Assembly (NCBI RefSeq): GCF_965363235.1
Contig: NC_134851.1
Location: 37,724,321-37,788,320, forward strand
Origin: Mytilus galloprovincialis
Lineage: Eukaryota > Mollusca > Bivalvia > Mytilida > Mytilidae
DNA length: 64,000 nt
Direction: 5' to 3'
Shown here piece after piece: positions 1 through 12,970 of this stretch (position 1 is the first letter of the stretch; each line of letters starts with the position of its first letter). Below the pieces are notes generated by a model. That model was not told where the DNA came from and made no database searches. It was given only the letters and a program-made list of their open reading frames with translations. A program made the translations under genes and the position numbers.

Positions 1-849
1 CTGTCAGTAGTGCAACCCCATTAGAGGAGTATCCGGGTAATTCAAACTATTATATTTTGATGATTTGAATCGATATACAAATAAGGATGTGTTTGGTTTG
101 TAACATCTGGTTCAATCTAGTTAAAATGATCTTTACCATGCATATTAAGCTTAAACAAATAGATATTATAATTGCAAAGTTAAATTGCACCTGTAGAATA
201 ATCTGCTGATTTATAGATCTAACATATTGATGCACTGCAATATACCTTATTTGATTTTAAATGCAGACTGTGTTCCAAATGATAAGTTGTAAATCATTTG
301 ATTTATCTGCAGAAATAATGTTTCTTAATAAAAGAAAATGTTATCAATGTGTCTGATTTCATTGATGATACAAAATTTTTAATCCCTTTTTCCAGTCGAC
401 ATCTTCCTTGCTTGCTTATCCTTCTCGTATAGTCATTACACATGTATGTTGGTCCTAAAATATTTGTCACTGGACGTCAAGCAAACAACAATGACTCCAT
501 CGTCATCACCAGGTATGCAATATGTGCCACCAGGCTTAAAACAAACAACAATGAATCAATGTGTTCGTCAATCTAACCTTATTTGTATTTAAATGATTTA
601 GGACAAACCTATATGATGTTAATTATTGTTGACGGTTAAAACAAGCTAGATTAAAATTTGAACTTTTTTAAATTTAAATTATTTGATCCAGTCAACAATG
701 ATTCGTTTGATTCGTTTGTCGTAAAACATTTCGATTTTGTCAAATGTTTGTTTCCATATTTGTTATGTATGCAATTCAACGCTTTAGATGGTAAACACAT
801 AAACATAATTATATTGCTTATGCTAGTATGCGTTTTACAGTGTGCAATA

Positions 850-975
850 CTGTGTGTTTGTTTCTCTGTATCGTCTAGAGGTATAGGGAAAGGGTTGAGA
901 TATCAAAACACATGTTTAACCCCACAGCAGTTTTGCGCCTGTCCTGAATCAGTAGCTTCTGTCCTTTAATAGTCT
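850..975 (-). repeat. tail fragment of mussel dispersed family 1
   Basis: The stretch 'gggttgagatatcaaaacacatgtttaacccc...gcgcctgtcctgaat' matches 28330-28480 and the 57070-57150 part of the full copy at 57070-57405. It is the distal end of the dispersed family whose other end reads 'gacaactctccac'. Non-coding. Confidence 0.5.
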
Positions 976-1014
976 TGTATGCTTTTAATTTTAGTTTCTT
1001 TTATACATTAAGAG

Positions 1015-1150
1015 TCCATCCGAAGCACGTCTCTGGGTACGTGATTCTATCGCTGTATTGAAGACCCATTGTGACCTTCTGCTGTTTTTTTTGCTGTTTT
1101 TTCAGTTTGATGTCTCTTTGACACATTCCCCATTTCCATTCTTAAATTTT
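1015..1150 (-). repeat. dispersed family 3 copy
   Basis: Contains 'ttgaagacccattgtgacct' and 'ctctttgacacattccccat'. The same sequence, in either orientation, is at about 11155-11310, 19020-19170, 21905-22045, 27393-27540, 29170-29275 and 32805-32925. It is probably a short interspersed element; no coding capacity was seen. Confidence 0.55.
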
Positions 1151-2599
1151 TTTTTTTCTCTTCTGTATAATTATTGATCCTTGCAAGGTAAAAAATAGAA
1201 AACCAAAATATTTTTGTTTGGCAAAATGCTCATGAAATATGCCATACAGTAGTTTGTACTTCAGGTATCTAAGACATTTGTGCTTTCGTTTCTTAGACTT
1301 TACAACTTGATGACAACGATATAATATGCACCGATAACAACTTTGACATAATATTACAAGTAAACTGTGAAAGGGACTTTAAAAAAAGTTTATAGTTAGT
1401 CCTTGGGAAAAACAAACAAACTACAAAAGTTAATGCTGTTGGATATTTTGTACTGTGGTACTAAAAGCAAGAAAGAAATAACTTTATCTAATTATTATTA
1501 AACAGACCTGTGGTAAAATAGGAGGACTATTTTTTTTTTTAAAGTGAAATAATGAAATATATACATGTCGAAGTATTTTACGACAAACGAATCATTGTTG
1601 ACTGGATCAAATAATTTAAATTAAAAAAAGTTCAAATTTTAATCTAGCTTGTTTTTTCCGTGTTAAATTATGAAATATATACATATTACAAACGTGTTTT
1701 TGTAAAGATTCAAACTGTGAACTATGACTACTAGTATTAGATAAAACTTAAACGACTGTTTCATTCACAACGAAATTTTAATTCTATCACAAGGGAATGA
1801 AACAAAATACAAACAGATTTTAAAACAGACGATTGAACATGCACTTGAAACGTCTACGATATAAGATTCATGGATTATAACAATATCTCGTTCTATTCTC
1901 TTCGCGTCGATACGAAACTCAAAATAACATTGTCTATTCATGATAGACGTTCTAAACAAAAAATCGGTAAACAAATGTAATAGAATTGATCAAAAGAAAA
2001 AATTTCAAGCTTAGCCTGTCAGTTAGTCATAAAATAACATTTATATTGAAAGCAGAAAAGCAAACCATCTTTATCTGATAAGGATTTAGAAGAACTAGAC
2101 GTGTGTTAGAAAAGATGCAAACAAAACAACCATTTCATTTTTAAAGCTATTGAGATTGTTTAGTCTCATTTTATATAAACAGAACTACGTGAATAAATAT
2201 ATCCATGGAAAAATAAACTGAGAATAGCTATCAGATTAGATGTTAGTTTGTAAAATGTAATTTATTCTTAAAATTAATGATCACATTAAAGGATTTTACT
2301 TTGAATATATTTTCATTAGGTACATTATCTCAACTTTTTGGGAAAAGACATCAATTGCCAAGGAAACATTCTAACACTAAAAATGTTCAAGAATTTTTTA
2401 GAAATTTTTAGTTCTCGTCTTTGTCAAATCTACTATCAACTACAACAACTTTTTCTTTGGTGCTTTTGTAGGTTTGTTGATATTTTTTAGTTAGAGCTGG
2501 TGTATGTTTATGATGTATGTGTACACCGTTTTAGATTTTGAGTCCCAGTTATTGTCACTTTAACCTCTAAGATCCGTTGAGATTTCTCGCCTAATTATG

Positions 2600-2800
2600 T
2601 CTAACTAACGAAAATTATAAACAACTGCCATACAAGTGGTAGGTTAAGCAAGCTTAATAAATAGGTTTAACCCACAATATTTCTTTGGAAAATTCCTGTA
2701 AGAAGTTAGGAATACGACAGTTGTTTCCAATCGCACTGTTGGTTAAGAGTATCTGATATTTTGTCAGTGTGTGTATGGACTTACCCTATTTGAATTTACC
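2600..2800 (-). repeat. dispersed family 4 copy (diverged)
   Basis: Similar to 17580-17825 and, inverted, to 31715-31945. Shared landmarks are 'catacaag..aggtt', a purine-rich 'tttaaccca', and 'gttaggaatacgacagttgt'. Family 4 is a frequent non-coding repeat in mussels. No gene was seen between 1.7 and 4.5 kb apart from this and the segmental blocks. Confidence 0.4.
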
Positions 2801-4554
2801 TTGGATTGTGATGCTTTTTCTATACTCTTGAAATACGACTGAACTCAATATACAATCGACTCATGACATTCGTATATGTAATCACTTCTGGTGTCAACTA
2901 TGACAATATCTAAAATTACTTTATCAAAAGGCATGTAGAAAACCAAAGCTAGAACGCTACGAAACCCACCAAAAACCAAAGTAAACTCACTCATGTGCTA
3001 TTGAAGGATCTGGAGGTTTATATGTGTCATTTAATAATAATATCACGATACATTGCTTTTATACTGTTTTTAGGGTATATGATTTGTAATCTGCTGATAC
3101 AAAACTTAATTTAACTTAGATTTAAATCATCTAGGTTAACTATTTATTGAATTAATAATACTTTCTTACTACAATGTATTACGTAAGATCTTCAAAACAA
3201 CGTGTCATATAATATAAAACTGCTGTAATAAATAACAACATGAACAACATAAACAGAAGCAAATGCATATTTCCACATTAAACTTGTTGTGTCTTCGGAA
3301 ATAATCGAAAACAAACTGTTTTGAAAACCAAGCACCTAGTACAAACTTTTAAGCATGGGGTGAGGGAATATCTCCCGTAATATAATTCAAAAAGAATTAA
3401 AAAATTTATAACACCAAACGAACATAAAACAATATCAGTAGATGCATACATTCTGGCTAGTTGGGTGGTGATACGCTCGAAACAAATTCACCATGAGCTT
3501 TTTTTGCAGATACCTTAAAGATTAGAAAAGAAAGGGACAGAATATCTTATTACCTCATATGGAAACGTCGAAGAATTGTGGCAATGGTTTTCAAAGGTTC
3601 AGAGAGTATGGTGTTCACGAAACATCGTTTTTGCGCCAGGACTCCGAGTGGACTTTGCCAGCCATTTAATCCTAGTTCGAGAACATACCTGTTAATCTAT
3701 TCATCATTTGCATAGAAGAGGTGTCGATTAGTTCAACTGTACCCAATGATCTGTAAAACGAATTGTTTGTTCAATAATCAATTGAAGTTTGAAACAAAGT
3801 TTAAAAAAAACAACAAAAAAACGTGAAATAAATACCGAGAGGGCAACATATGAACGTAAGTGAAACAAAAACGACGTTCACAAATTTCTACAATTCCAGT
3901 CTGCACCTTAAGAGAAAGTGCAAGTTCTTTCAAATGTAAGCAGTTACTGTGGCTGTGACAAAATAGTTTATCAAAGATACCAGGCTTGCTATTATGTGCG
4001 GCAGAGGTATTTCCTCTACAAAGTGCTCGTCAGTGATTCTCGAATAAAAAAAAAGTAAAAGTCCAGATCAAATACAACGTTTACGAGCATTGGGGACTCA
4101 TAATTTAAAAAGGTTTTGCCAGATACAACTAATGTAATCTATTCCCGATGTGGAAAAGTCCTACGTACTTCGAACGATTTATAAATATAACCATATCAAT
4201 GATATACCATTTCAACACATAGTTAAATCAAATCAAATCAAATCAATTTATTGGTGTAAAATCCAAATATTGGATTGTTACAAAGACAAAGATGACAATC
4301 ATTACACACATACAATATTTAAATTTAAACAACATTCATATTTTATAAGACTATGATTAGATGTTTTTGGAGAAGGTGATACTTTTGCAAATTTGAAAGT
4401 ACAATTACAAAAATTTATAATGCAATTGTTATAAAATATATCAAAACAAATACTATAAAAAAAACATAAAATAGTCATCGATGTTGTGATGTTATACTAT
4501 TGTTTCAGAAAAAGGTAGTAGGTTTGGTACCATTAAAACGATTAATCCCGCTGC

Positions 4555-4845
4555 AAATGTTTGCACCTATCCTAAGTTAGGAATAGGATGTACAGTAGTT
4601 GTCGTTTGTTTATGTAATTTATACGTGTTTCTCGTTTCTCGTTTTTTTGATGGATAAGACCGTTGGTTTTCCCGTTTGAATGGTTTTACACTAGTAATTG
4701 TAGGGCCCTTTATAGCTTGTTGTTCGGTGTGAGCCAAGGCTCCGTGTTGAAGGCCGTATACTGAACTATAATGGTTTACTTTTATCAATTGTTATTTGGA
4801 TGGAGAGTTGTCTCATTGGCACTCATACTATATCTTCCTATTTCT
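4555..4845 (-). repeat. dispersed family 1 copy (long, diverged)
   Basis: On the minus strand it follows the family from its 'tagttatctc'-type head to its 'gtcgtttgtttatgta' tail. Landmarks on the plus strand are 'gttgtctcattggcactcat', 'ttgaaggccgtata' and 'ttgtcgtttgtttatg'. Better preserved copies lie at 57070-57405 and 59252-59530. Confidence 0.6.
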
Positions 4846-6727
4846 AATAACTTTGTTACATCACTGGTTTTTCTTATCAGCTAGGCTATTTCGTAAAACA
4901 TTTACGGTGTCTTCCCTGTTCAATATTTAGATAACTATTACTTATTCTTATTTTTATAAAATTTGATATCATGTATCTATCTAAATCTATTAATAACAAA
5001 ATTATAGTTGATAAGATTAGAATGTTATTATCAATATCATAATACATTATTTGCATTTGCTTATGTTGTTCTACAATAAATAATGTTATATGATATTAAG
5101 TAAACTTTCTTGGAATCTATCGACATTAACATAACACAGGGAAGTCCACTATTATTTTCCTAATTTGATATTCTGGTAAATAACCCATTAGAAAAGTCTT
5201 CATAAATCTCGTTTTTATTTATCTAATGGTCTTGATATGTGTCTGTTGTTAAAAATGTTATTCAAAGAAAAACAAATGTACTGTTTCAGCTGGTAATCAC
5301 TAGTACTTAAAACTATTCAATATCATGCTATTGTTTGTAGTTTTTAATTATTTCCTCATATTGAATCGCAAATTAATCAGGTATTTAGCAATGGATAACA
5401 CTTAACTGCATTCTGATTATTTTGATATTTTTGTTTAATGGATTTTGAGCATGAGGTTAAGTGTGTATTTTTTTTTATATTTTTTTTTGGGGTTTTGAAA
5501 ATTATTAATGTTATAGTTTTAAAAAATTTCACTATTACAACACGATAAGATGAGTTTCTATGAACTGCTAACAGAAAACTAATAAATGATCCTGTCGGAA
5601 GTGCAGACATGTATCCGGGAAATACAAAACAATATAAATTATCTAATTGATTCAAATCGATATACAAAATAAGGATGTGTTTGGTTTGTAACATCTGGTT
5701 TATTCTAGTTAAAATGATCTGTACCATGCAAAAACTTTAGTAAATACATTTTGCAACTGCAAAGCCAAATTGCATTAATTTTGTAGAATCATTGGTTGAT
5801 TTACGGATCTAACATACAGATGCACTGCAATATAATGTGAAAGCAGACTGTCTTCTAAATGATAAGGAGAAAATCAGACAATACTAGTAAAAGTATATCA
5901 ACGAAATTGCATAAACTGTTAAAGGAAGGGATGGAGATATAACAAGGATAAACATTGAAGAAAGACAACGGTACAGCTAATGAAAATCGACGAAAGGACA
6001 AAAAAATTAAGTAACAAAACTACCGAACACGACTTTCAAACGATTTCACAAAGAAAACTAAGACTAATAACCCGAAATCCACGAAAAGACAGACTTAACG
6101 CACTCGAGTGTTCTGGAAAAAGTCCACAGGTTATGTGCTACATCATTGATATCATTAGAAATTGTCTTTTATTTTGTTTTATAATTTGCAAGGGGGTAAA
6201 TGGTTTATAATCTGCTGATACAAAACTTCCGACTATCTACGTATGATAAATAGATATTGGAAAATCCACTTTCCCTTTTTGCATTTTGTAATCTCGTAAT
6301 GATATTATCAAAATATAAATATTGACATAAATCACCCAGATCAAGTGTTTAATCAATTGGTATCATCTCTGTGTTATTACGTAAGATCTTTAAAACAGCA
6401 TGTCATACTGAGATGTCATATAATACAAAAATACTGTATTAAATAATAACATGAACAAAGCAAAATAAACAAAATTAAATGCACATTTCTCCATTAAATT
6501 AATGTCTAATCAGCATTGATCGAGGATAGTATTGTTTTTAAACCCCAGACCTAATTATACGAAAGCCTCTTAGGGTCACAAAAAATATATTTATCGCGTA
6601 ATTACGAGATAACTATCGCAAAATTACAGGAAATCTATCTCGTAATTACGAAATAAAATTACATATATACATAGATATACAGATCATGATTACCCTTCCG
6701 GGGCACCTGATGAAACACCCGTCTTTA

Positions 6728-7275
6728 TTAGCTCACCTGAACCAAAGGGTCAAGTGATCTTTTCTCATCACTTTACTTCGTCGTCCGTCGTCGTCCGTTA
6801 ACTTTTACAAAAATCTTCTCCTCTTAATCATTCTAAGGTTTCTAGTTTAAAAATGTACCCAAAGACCCCGCCCACCAACCAAGATGGCCACCATAGCTAA
6901 AAATAGAATATTGGGGGTAAAATGTAGTTTAAGGTTTATATCTCTGAAACTAAAGCCTTTAGATCAATTATGACAGGGTAAAAGTTTTAAGACGAATCAG
7001 ACTTCCCGTTGTTAAGATGCTTCCCCTGAATGGTACTTTTAATGATTTTTTTCAGTTTTTTGTTATTTTCTTGAATATTATAATAGATAGATATAAACTG
7101 TGGCAGCAAAAATGTTCAGTCGAGTAAGATCTACAAATAAGTCAAATGACCAAAGTTGCCAATTAAGCCCTTAAGAAGTTATTGCCCTTTAACGACATTT
7201 CTGCAATTAAAGTAAATTTTCACTATTTCTCGTAATTTTTTGTAATCTTTTACAAAAATCTCCTCTTAATCTACT
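6728..7275 (+). repeat. bivalve 'gggtcaagtgatc' dispersed repeat
   Basis: Begins 'agctcacctgaaccaaaggg' and continues through 'cgtcgtccgtcgtcgtccgt', 'cccgcccaccaaccaagatg' and 'gccaccatagctaaaaatag'. I recognise this from general knowledge as a very abundant repeat in bivalve genomes. No open frame extends through it. A companion stretch with 'tcgtaattacgag' short repeats lies on both sides (about 6590-6660 and 7280-7350). Confidence 0.6.
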
Positions 7276-8464
7276 TGACCAAATGATTTTTTATCTCGTG
7301 TTTACGAGATAGTTTTCTCGTAATTACTCGACAATTATCTAGTAATTACGAGATGAATAAAAAAAATGTGACCCCATAAGGCTTTTGTATTATATAAACA
7401 TCGATGAACTAAACAAAAACAAACAAAAAAACAGAAAGACCAAAAGTAAAATGATGTACCTCCCTTTATTTTAAATGGTCCTAAATTTAGAAATTGTATA
7501 AGCCGCAAATATTGATAAAACAATAGACAAATGTCCATGCCAGTCAAATTATCAGTACTAGATACAGTCTAGCGTTAAAATTTTTCTCGATACCTTAAAA
7601 ATAACGGAAGAAAGAGGCAGAATTTTTGGTTTAAAAAAGGCTTCATAAGGAAACATAATAGAGAATTCGCAATGGTTCTTAAATTTGCCGTATGGATAGT
7701 GTTAACAGAGCATCGGAGTAAACGTCTACACTCAAGCGGACGTTGTCAGCCATTTAGCCCGATAACATAACTAGTAACCTTCACATTGGAGATGTATTGG
7801 GAAATACAATTTAACGCCATAATCATATGTAAAACAAACCGCTTGCTCAAATGTCATTTAAGTTTGGAACAATTTGGGTCAAGGTACCAAGCGGATAACT
7901 TAAAAGCAGACAACATTGTTATTAAATGACGACGTAAAGACGAAAAAAAGTCCAATATATTCTACGCAAAAAACTAACGTCTGAAGCCTAAAAACCACTA
8001 AAAGTAAACTCAAATTCTCCAAAGGTCAGCGGTGACTGTATGTGTATAAAATAATTTATCAAAGATACCAGGCTAATAAGTGTGTTATAGAGGCGTTTTG
8101 TCTACAAGTCTCATAAAAAAGGAAAAGTTTATATCAAGTACGAACTTTAAGACCTAGAGGACACACAATTCAAAACGGTTTTGCCAGATACAGCTATTGT
8201 TATCTATTCCTGGTGTGGGGAAATCCTATGTACTTCGAACACTTAATTTATTAACATAACCATATCATAATAGTTCATGTCATCACATAATAAGTGTTGA
8301 TAAGATAATAATATTATATAAATTATCTTTGATAACTATATATGAACTTGTTTTATGATGTAAATATTCGTGGAATATATGTACAATAAAACAATATAAT
8401 GAGGAGTCCTCTATTATCTTCATTATTTTGTAATCTGGTAATAAATAAACTCATCATAGATATC

Positions 8465-8585
8465 AGGACTAATATTTTATATTAACGCCAGACGTGCGTT
8501 TCGTCTGTCTACTATAGACTCATCAGTGACGCTCGAATAAAAAAATGTTTAAAAGGCCAAATAAAGTATATGAAGTTGAAGATAA
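8465..8585 (+). repeat. dispersed 'ctcatcagtgacgctcgaat' repeat
   Basis: Holds 'cagacgtgcgtttcgtctgt' followed by 'actcatcagtgacgctcgaa'. This is a common mussel repeat motif and is related to block D at 3960-4170 and 8040-8240. Non-coding. Confidence 0.45.
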
Positions 8586-9059
8586 ACCAGTTATGAAATA
8601 TCAGTTAACATAAATCGCAAAGTTGAAATATTTAATGATCCTGATCTGCATCTGTTGTTACGCACGTTAGTTCTCTAACGCAACACCAAAGTATCAAACT
8701 ACAATAACATATTTTTATAATGCACACTTAATGAACTGCAGAGACTACAATCCAACAAAAGTGTAATAATCAGCCCTAGCCTACTAATGGGTCCTCAAAA
8801 CATCAATAAATTCCGCAATCCCTTATATAAAGTCATAAATAATATTTTTGTAAGAATACTTTTAATAATTGTTAACTTGGTAAGCAATATGTACCAAGGT
8901 ATTTATCTCGTGTAACTAATACAGGTGTTTTATGGTCACCATATTCTCATTGAAACTCAAGAAATTTTCTGAGTTCGAAGTGCTTCAAACATGTATTTAA
9001 TATTATCTTTACAAAAAAAACGCACGCTCTTGTCGCGTGTGAAGTCTTTAAATGTTACA

Positions 9060-9310
9060 CGTTATATTACATAAGCAACACGACGGGTGCCACATGAGGA
9101 GCAGGATCTGCTCACCCTTCCGGAGCACCTGAGACCACCCCTAGTTTTTGGTGGGGTTCTTGTTGTTTATTGTTTGGTTTTCTAAGTTGTGTCATGTGTA
9201 CTATTGTTTGTCTGTTTGACTTTATCATTTTAAGCCATGGCGTTGTCAGTTTGTTTTAGATTTATTAGTTTGACTGTCCTTTTGGTATCGTTCGTCCCTC
9301 TTTTACATTG
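9060..9310 (-). repeat. dispersed family 2 copy
   Basis: Plus-strand landmarks are 'cacatgaggagcaggatctg', 'cacccttccggagcacctga', 'ttttggtggggttcttgttg' and 'agccatggcgttgtcagttt'. Other copies are at 14455-14670 (opposite orientation), 17235-17430, 18745-18900, 22735-22830, 36640-36795 and 37636-37740. It is a short non-coding interspersed repeat. Confidence 0.65.
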
Positions 9311-11154
9311 AAAAAACAATGTTTTCTGTTTCAGTTTCAGGTGGAGGCGAAGATGGCGTACCCCTTTTTAGAATGGAAACTATATCATACAATCGTCAAG
9401 GTTCTTTTTACAATGCAACACTATTTTTGCGAATATAATATTTATTTATCTCAGCTGACGAATGGTACATAATGTGTTTTTACATGTCTGAACCAAATGT
9501 TACAAATCAAACACGTCCTTATTTATGAATAAATTTGAATGTCTACCATATATAAATTTGTAATCTTGGATATTTATCTGGTGGGTTTGTATTAGTGACA
9601 GTTGTAGTTGTTTGAAAAATACATATTATAGGACGAAATAAAGGACGCTGTTTATACAGCGGTATTCTACTGTTGCCTTTATTTGACAATAATGTCTTAC
9701 GTGTTATTATGGCTAATAAAAAAGTAAAAGTCCAGAGCAAGTACAAAGTTTAAGAGCATTTGGGACTCATAGTTTGAAAAGGTATTGATAGATACAACTA
9801 ATTTTATCTATTTCTGGTGTTTAAAATCCATTTTAGCTCGACCAATTTAAACCTAATTTAATGCTATTATTGGTAAACACACAGTTGATAAAATTAGAAT
9901 GGTGTTACCAGTTTGTGCTGTATAACTCAAATTTTCCTGAAATCTATGCTAATAAAATAAAACTGAGAAGACCCCTTTTATTTTAATAATTTCATATCCT
10001 GGTATTAAAATATAGCAGTTTACGCGAATCGCGAAGGTGAAAAATGTAATGGAATTGATCTGCGTCTGTTGTTACGTAGGATCTTTACAACAACAACATG
10101 TCAAAATTTTTACCTTTAATAAGACAATTTGAGTCAAATCTGTGTACAACATAATTATATGAGATGCAAAGCTCATTAAATGATATCTATTATTATTCCC
10201 TTACACGGTTATTCATTATTTGGTAATGGAAAACCAGAAAAATACTTCAGTTTTAAAAAAAATAAGAGGAACTTAATGGCAGTATATGTTGAAAAGTTTG
10301 AGAATGTTTTTTTTTGAATTCTGATTTGTGTTTAACAAGGAGAGTAGGTACATGTGTGAATAATGTAAACAATTTATCGATTTAATTACAATGCATGATA
10401 CTTAATGCAAACAATAGGAGGTCCCATTCTCCAAACTAAAGAAAAATAAATGTATCATTTCCGCTGATTTTAATTTTAAACATGTCAATACGATGTGATT
10501 GTTTTTGTATTTTCAGTTGATTTTCCTCAAACTTGATCTCTCAAAGAAAGCAGTACTTAGAAATGGATTACACTTAAGATCACCGTTAAACTTCACTCTA
10601 TACAGTGGGATATAACTTACGTATAAACGAATTTTGTGCATGAGGTCAAGTGTGTATAATCTTTTCTAATCTTTTTTAAGTTTCGAAAATTAATAATATG
10701 TATTGTTAAAATGTCACGACAACAACACGATAAGATGAGTATCTGGGAAGTACCAATACAAATTGATAATAGTTCCTGTCAGTAGTGCAACACCATCAGA
10801 TAAGTATCCGGGAAATACAAAATAATATATATTTATTGGTTCAAATTGAAATTCAAATAAGGATGTATTTGGTTTGTCACATCTGGTTCAATCTAGTTAA
10901 AATGATATGTACAATGTATAAGCTTAAATAATTAGATAATATAATTGCAATTATTTTAAATTGCACTGAGTCGTATAATAATCTGTTGATTTATGGATCT
11001 AACATGCAGATGCACTCCAATCTGATTTCTTTGATTGTGAAAGTAGACTGTCTTCTAAATGATCAGAAGAGAAATCATTGATTTATCTGCAGAAATAATG
11101 TTTAATGAGACGAATATCGACGTCATCAATGTGTCTTGTTTCAAAGACATAAAA

Positions 11155-11310
11155 GGAAACAGGGAATGTGACAAAGAGACCACAACTTAGCCAAAGAGTA
11201 CCGTATAACACCAGTGGGTTGTCAATGCAGCACGAATACCCTGCAACCTGAACCACGTTGGCCCATAAACAATATATAAACTGCTTCCAAAATACACCAA
11301 ATCGTGTTTA
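11155..11310 (+). repeat. dispersed family 3 copy
   Basis: Reads 'aacagggaatgtgacaaaga' and ends near 'ggcccataaacaatatataa'. It has the same order of landmarks as the copy at 27393-27540. From here to 12970 no gene or clear repeat was recognised; the sequence is AT-rich with only short chance frames. Confidence 0.45.
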
Positions 11311-12970
11311 AATTTAGCATACCTCTACACTAAAGGATTTTTGCTGCTCAGTTTCAAAATAAATAACTTTTCATAAAACTAGTATGTATTGATAGAGAAT
11401 AAATTGAGGAATCAAGAAAGCAAAAACAATATAGGGGTCAATGTGGTTGTTTTCGAGATATTAGCCATTGGAATTTCGGCGGGAAATGTTCTCTCTTGAT
11501 TTTTCTTAGATTTATCATAAACCAGTTAAAGTTCTTAAATACTATAAAAAAATAAATAAAATTTTATAAGACTTTTTACATATGACTTATATTTATACAT
11601 GTACAAGATTTATAAAAAGAAAAATGGGGGTTCATTGGCAATTTTGTTTAAACCAGAGGATTCCGAAAATCTGACAAAAATTCCAAAACATGACAAGCAG
11701 ACATCCTTAAGATCAATTAGTAGTTTAGACGTATCTAGATCATTGAAGGTTTCTAATCCGGTGTCTGGATATATAAATACCAGTTTTAAATATAAATTCG
11801 TGTTGTTCGATCTTTCGTTTTCTATGTAATTATTTTTTTAATTAGTTTGTGTTTTCGTTGTCTCTTTTCATATAACAGCATTGTCAGTTTCTCTCGACTT
11901 GTGAGTTTTAAATGTACCCTTGTCTTCCGCTTCTTATATACTACTGTGTATTCATTATTGGGTACGAATTTTCGTGGAATTCGTGAGTACAGGTAAAGCA
12001 CCAAATTATGTGTTCAACGAATGACAATTTTTTTAAAGGCTTGTATGCAGACATCGGCAAAACCACTAAATTAAATATCAACGAGCATACAAATTTTTTC
12101 TTATCTACGAAAATTAGTACCCACGACAATAAATGAGTCAATGTATGATATTAGAGTGTGGCATATCCAAAATTTATGATGTTTTGTACTTTCTGAGGTG
12201 ACATAATGAAGGTGAAATTTTAAAACGAATTTTCATTCATTTTATAAATTTCAGTTTCAGATCCTTGAACGATAAAATTAGACATCAAGTCAAGTATTTT
12301 ATATTGTTTAGACCCTTCATGGTTACATGCATGTTTCTTTATACCGGTATATGGGGGTCTGATACAAGTGCCTGTGTTTCTGAATCTGAATTTTGATATT
12401 AGGTACTGTAGTACTTAGAATAAAGATTATCTAATCGATGTGAAAGCTAAATAACACAGAGTTTTATGGGAACACTTACAGCTCAATATAAGTATAGCAT
12501 TAATCTCTTTTTTTATATAAAGGTAATAAATACGACTTTTATAAGAATGATTTCGAATTACTGGTAAATTGGTGAACAACGATGATCCGCGATTAAAAAA
12601 TAGTATTTGATATCAACTGTCAGGAAGTGTGCACGTTCTTGTCGCATGTGATATGGTTTCAATTTTAAAAATTATTTACATTATGAAGGTTATATTTTCT
12701 GTGGTAGATTCAGGGGGGGCAAAAAGGGGAATGGGGAAAATATCAACAAAATCGTAAAATTGCTCGACATGCTAGGATGTTATTCCTCCGTTTTATGGCA
12801 TTATACCCGTTTTCAAAAACCCTGGATTTGCCCGTAATAACTACTTCTAAAGTAAGGCATGTGCAAGACCTTTTTAACCTGATAATGATAGTTCGGTGTG
12901 ATATTCTGAGAAGCTGTACATATTTAAACTTGTCAACCTTTATAATGTATTTGAAGTCATTGATTTATTA

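Larger units (their letters stand above)
632..1668. mobile_element. inverted-repeat pair, possible non-autonomous DNA element
   Basis: About 90 bases at 640-735 recur in inverted orientation at about 1573-1655, sharing 'acaagctagattaaaatttg' and 'gatccagtcaacaatgattc'. The roughly 0.85 kb between them holds fragments of two dispersed families (about 850-975 and 1015-1150). This resembles a foldback element with later insertions. No transposase and no clear target duplication were seen. Confidence 0.4.
1..11112. repeat. eroded tandem segmental duplication, 4-5.5 kb period
   Basis: No gene is visible here; the region consists of blocks that recur. Block A (contains 'aaggatgtgtttggtttgta' and 'agatgcactgcaat') lies at about 1-340, 5340-5880 and 10520-11110; the first copy is cut by the window edge. 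Block B (starting 'ttacgtaagatctt') is at about 3178-3290, 6375-6500 and, shortened, 10070-10120. Block C ('gaccttaaa'-type sequence leading to 'tggactttgccagccattta') is at about 3505-3680 and 7590-7760. Block D ('taccaggct...gttttgccagatacaac') is at about 3960-4170, 8040-8240 and, partly, 9715-9830. The order A-B-C-D-A-B-C-D-A is seen directly. That it arose by tandem duplication followed by decay and insertions is inference; block D also resembles a repeat dispersed in mussel genomes. Confidence 0.55.

Noticed and set aside
4150..4356. Short plus-strand frame
   Set aside because: It overlaps segmental repeat blocks and simple 'aaatc' repeats; no protein-like features.
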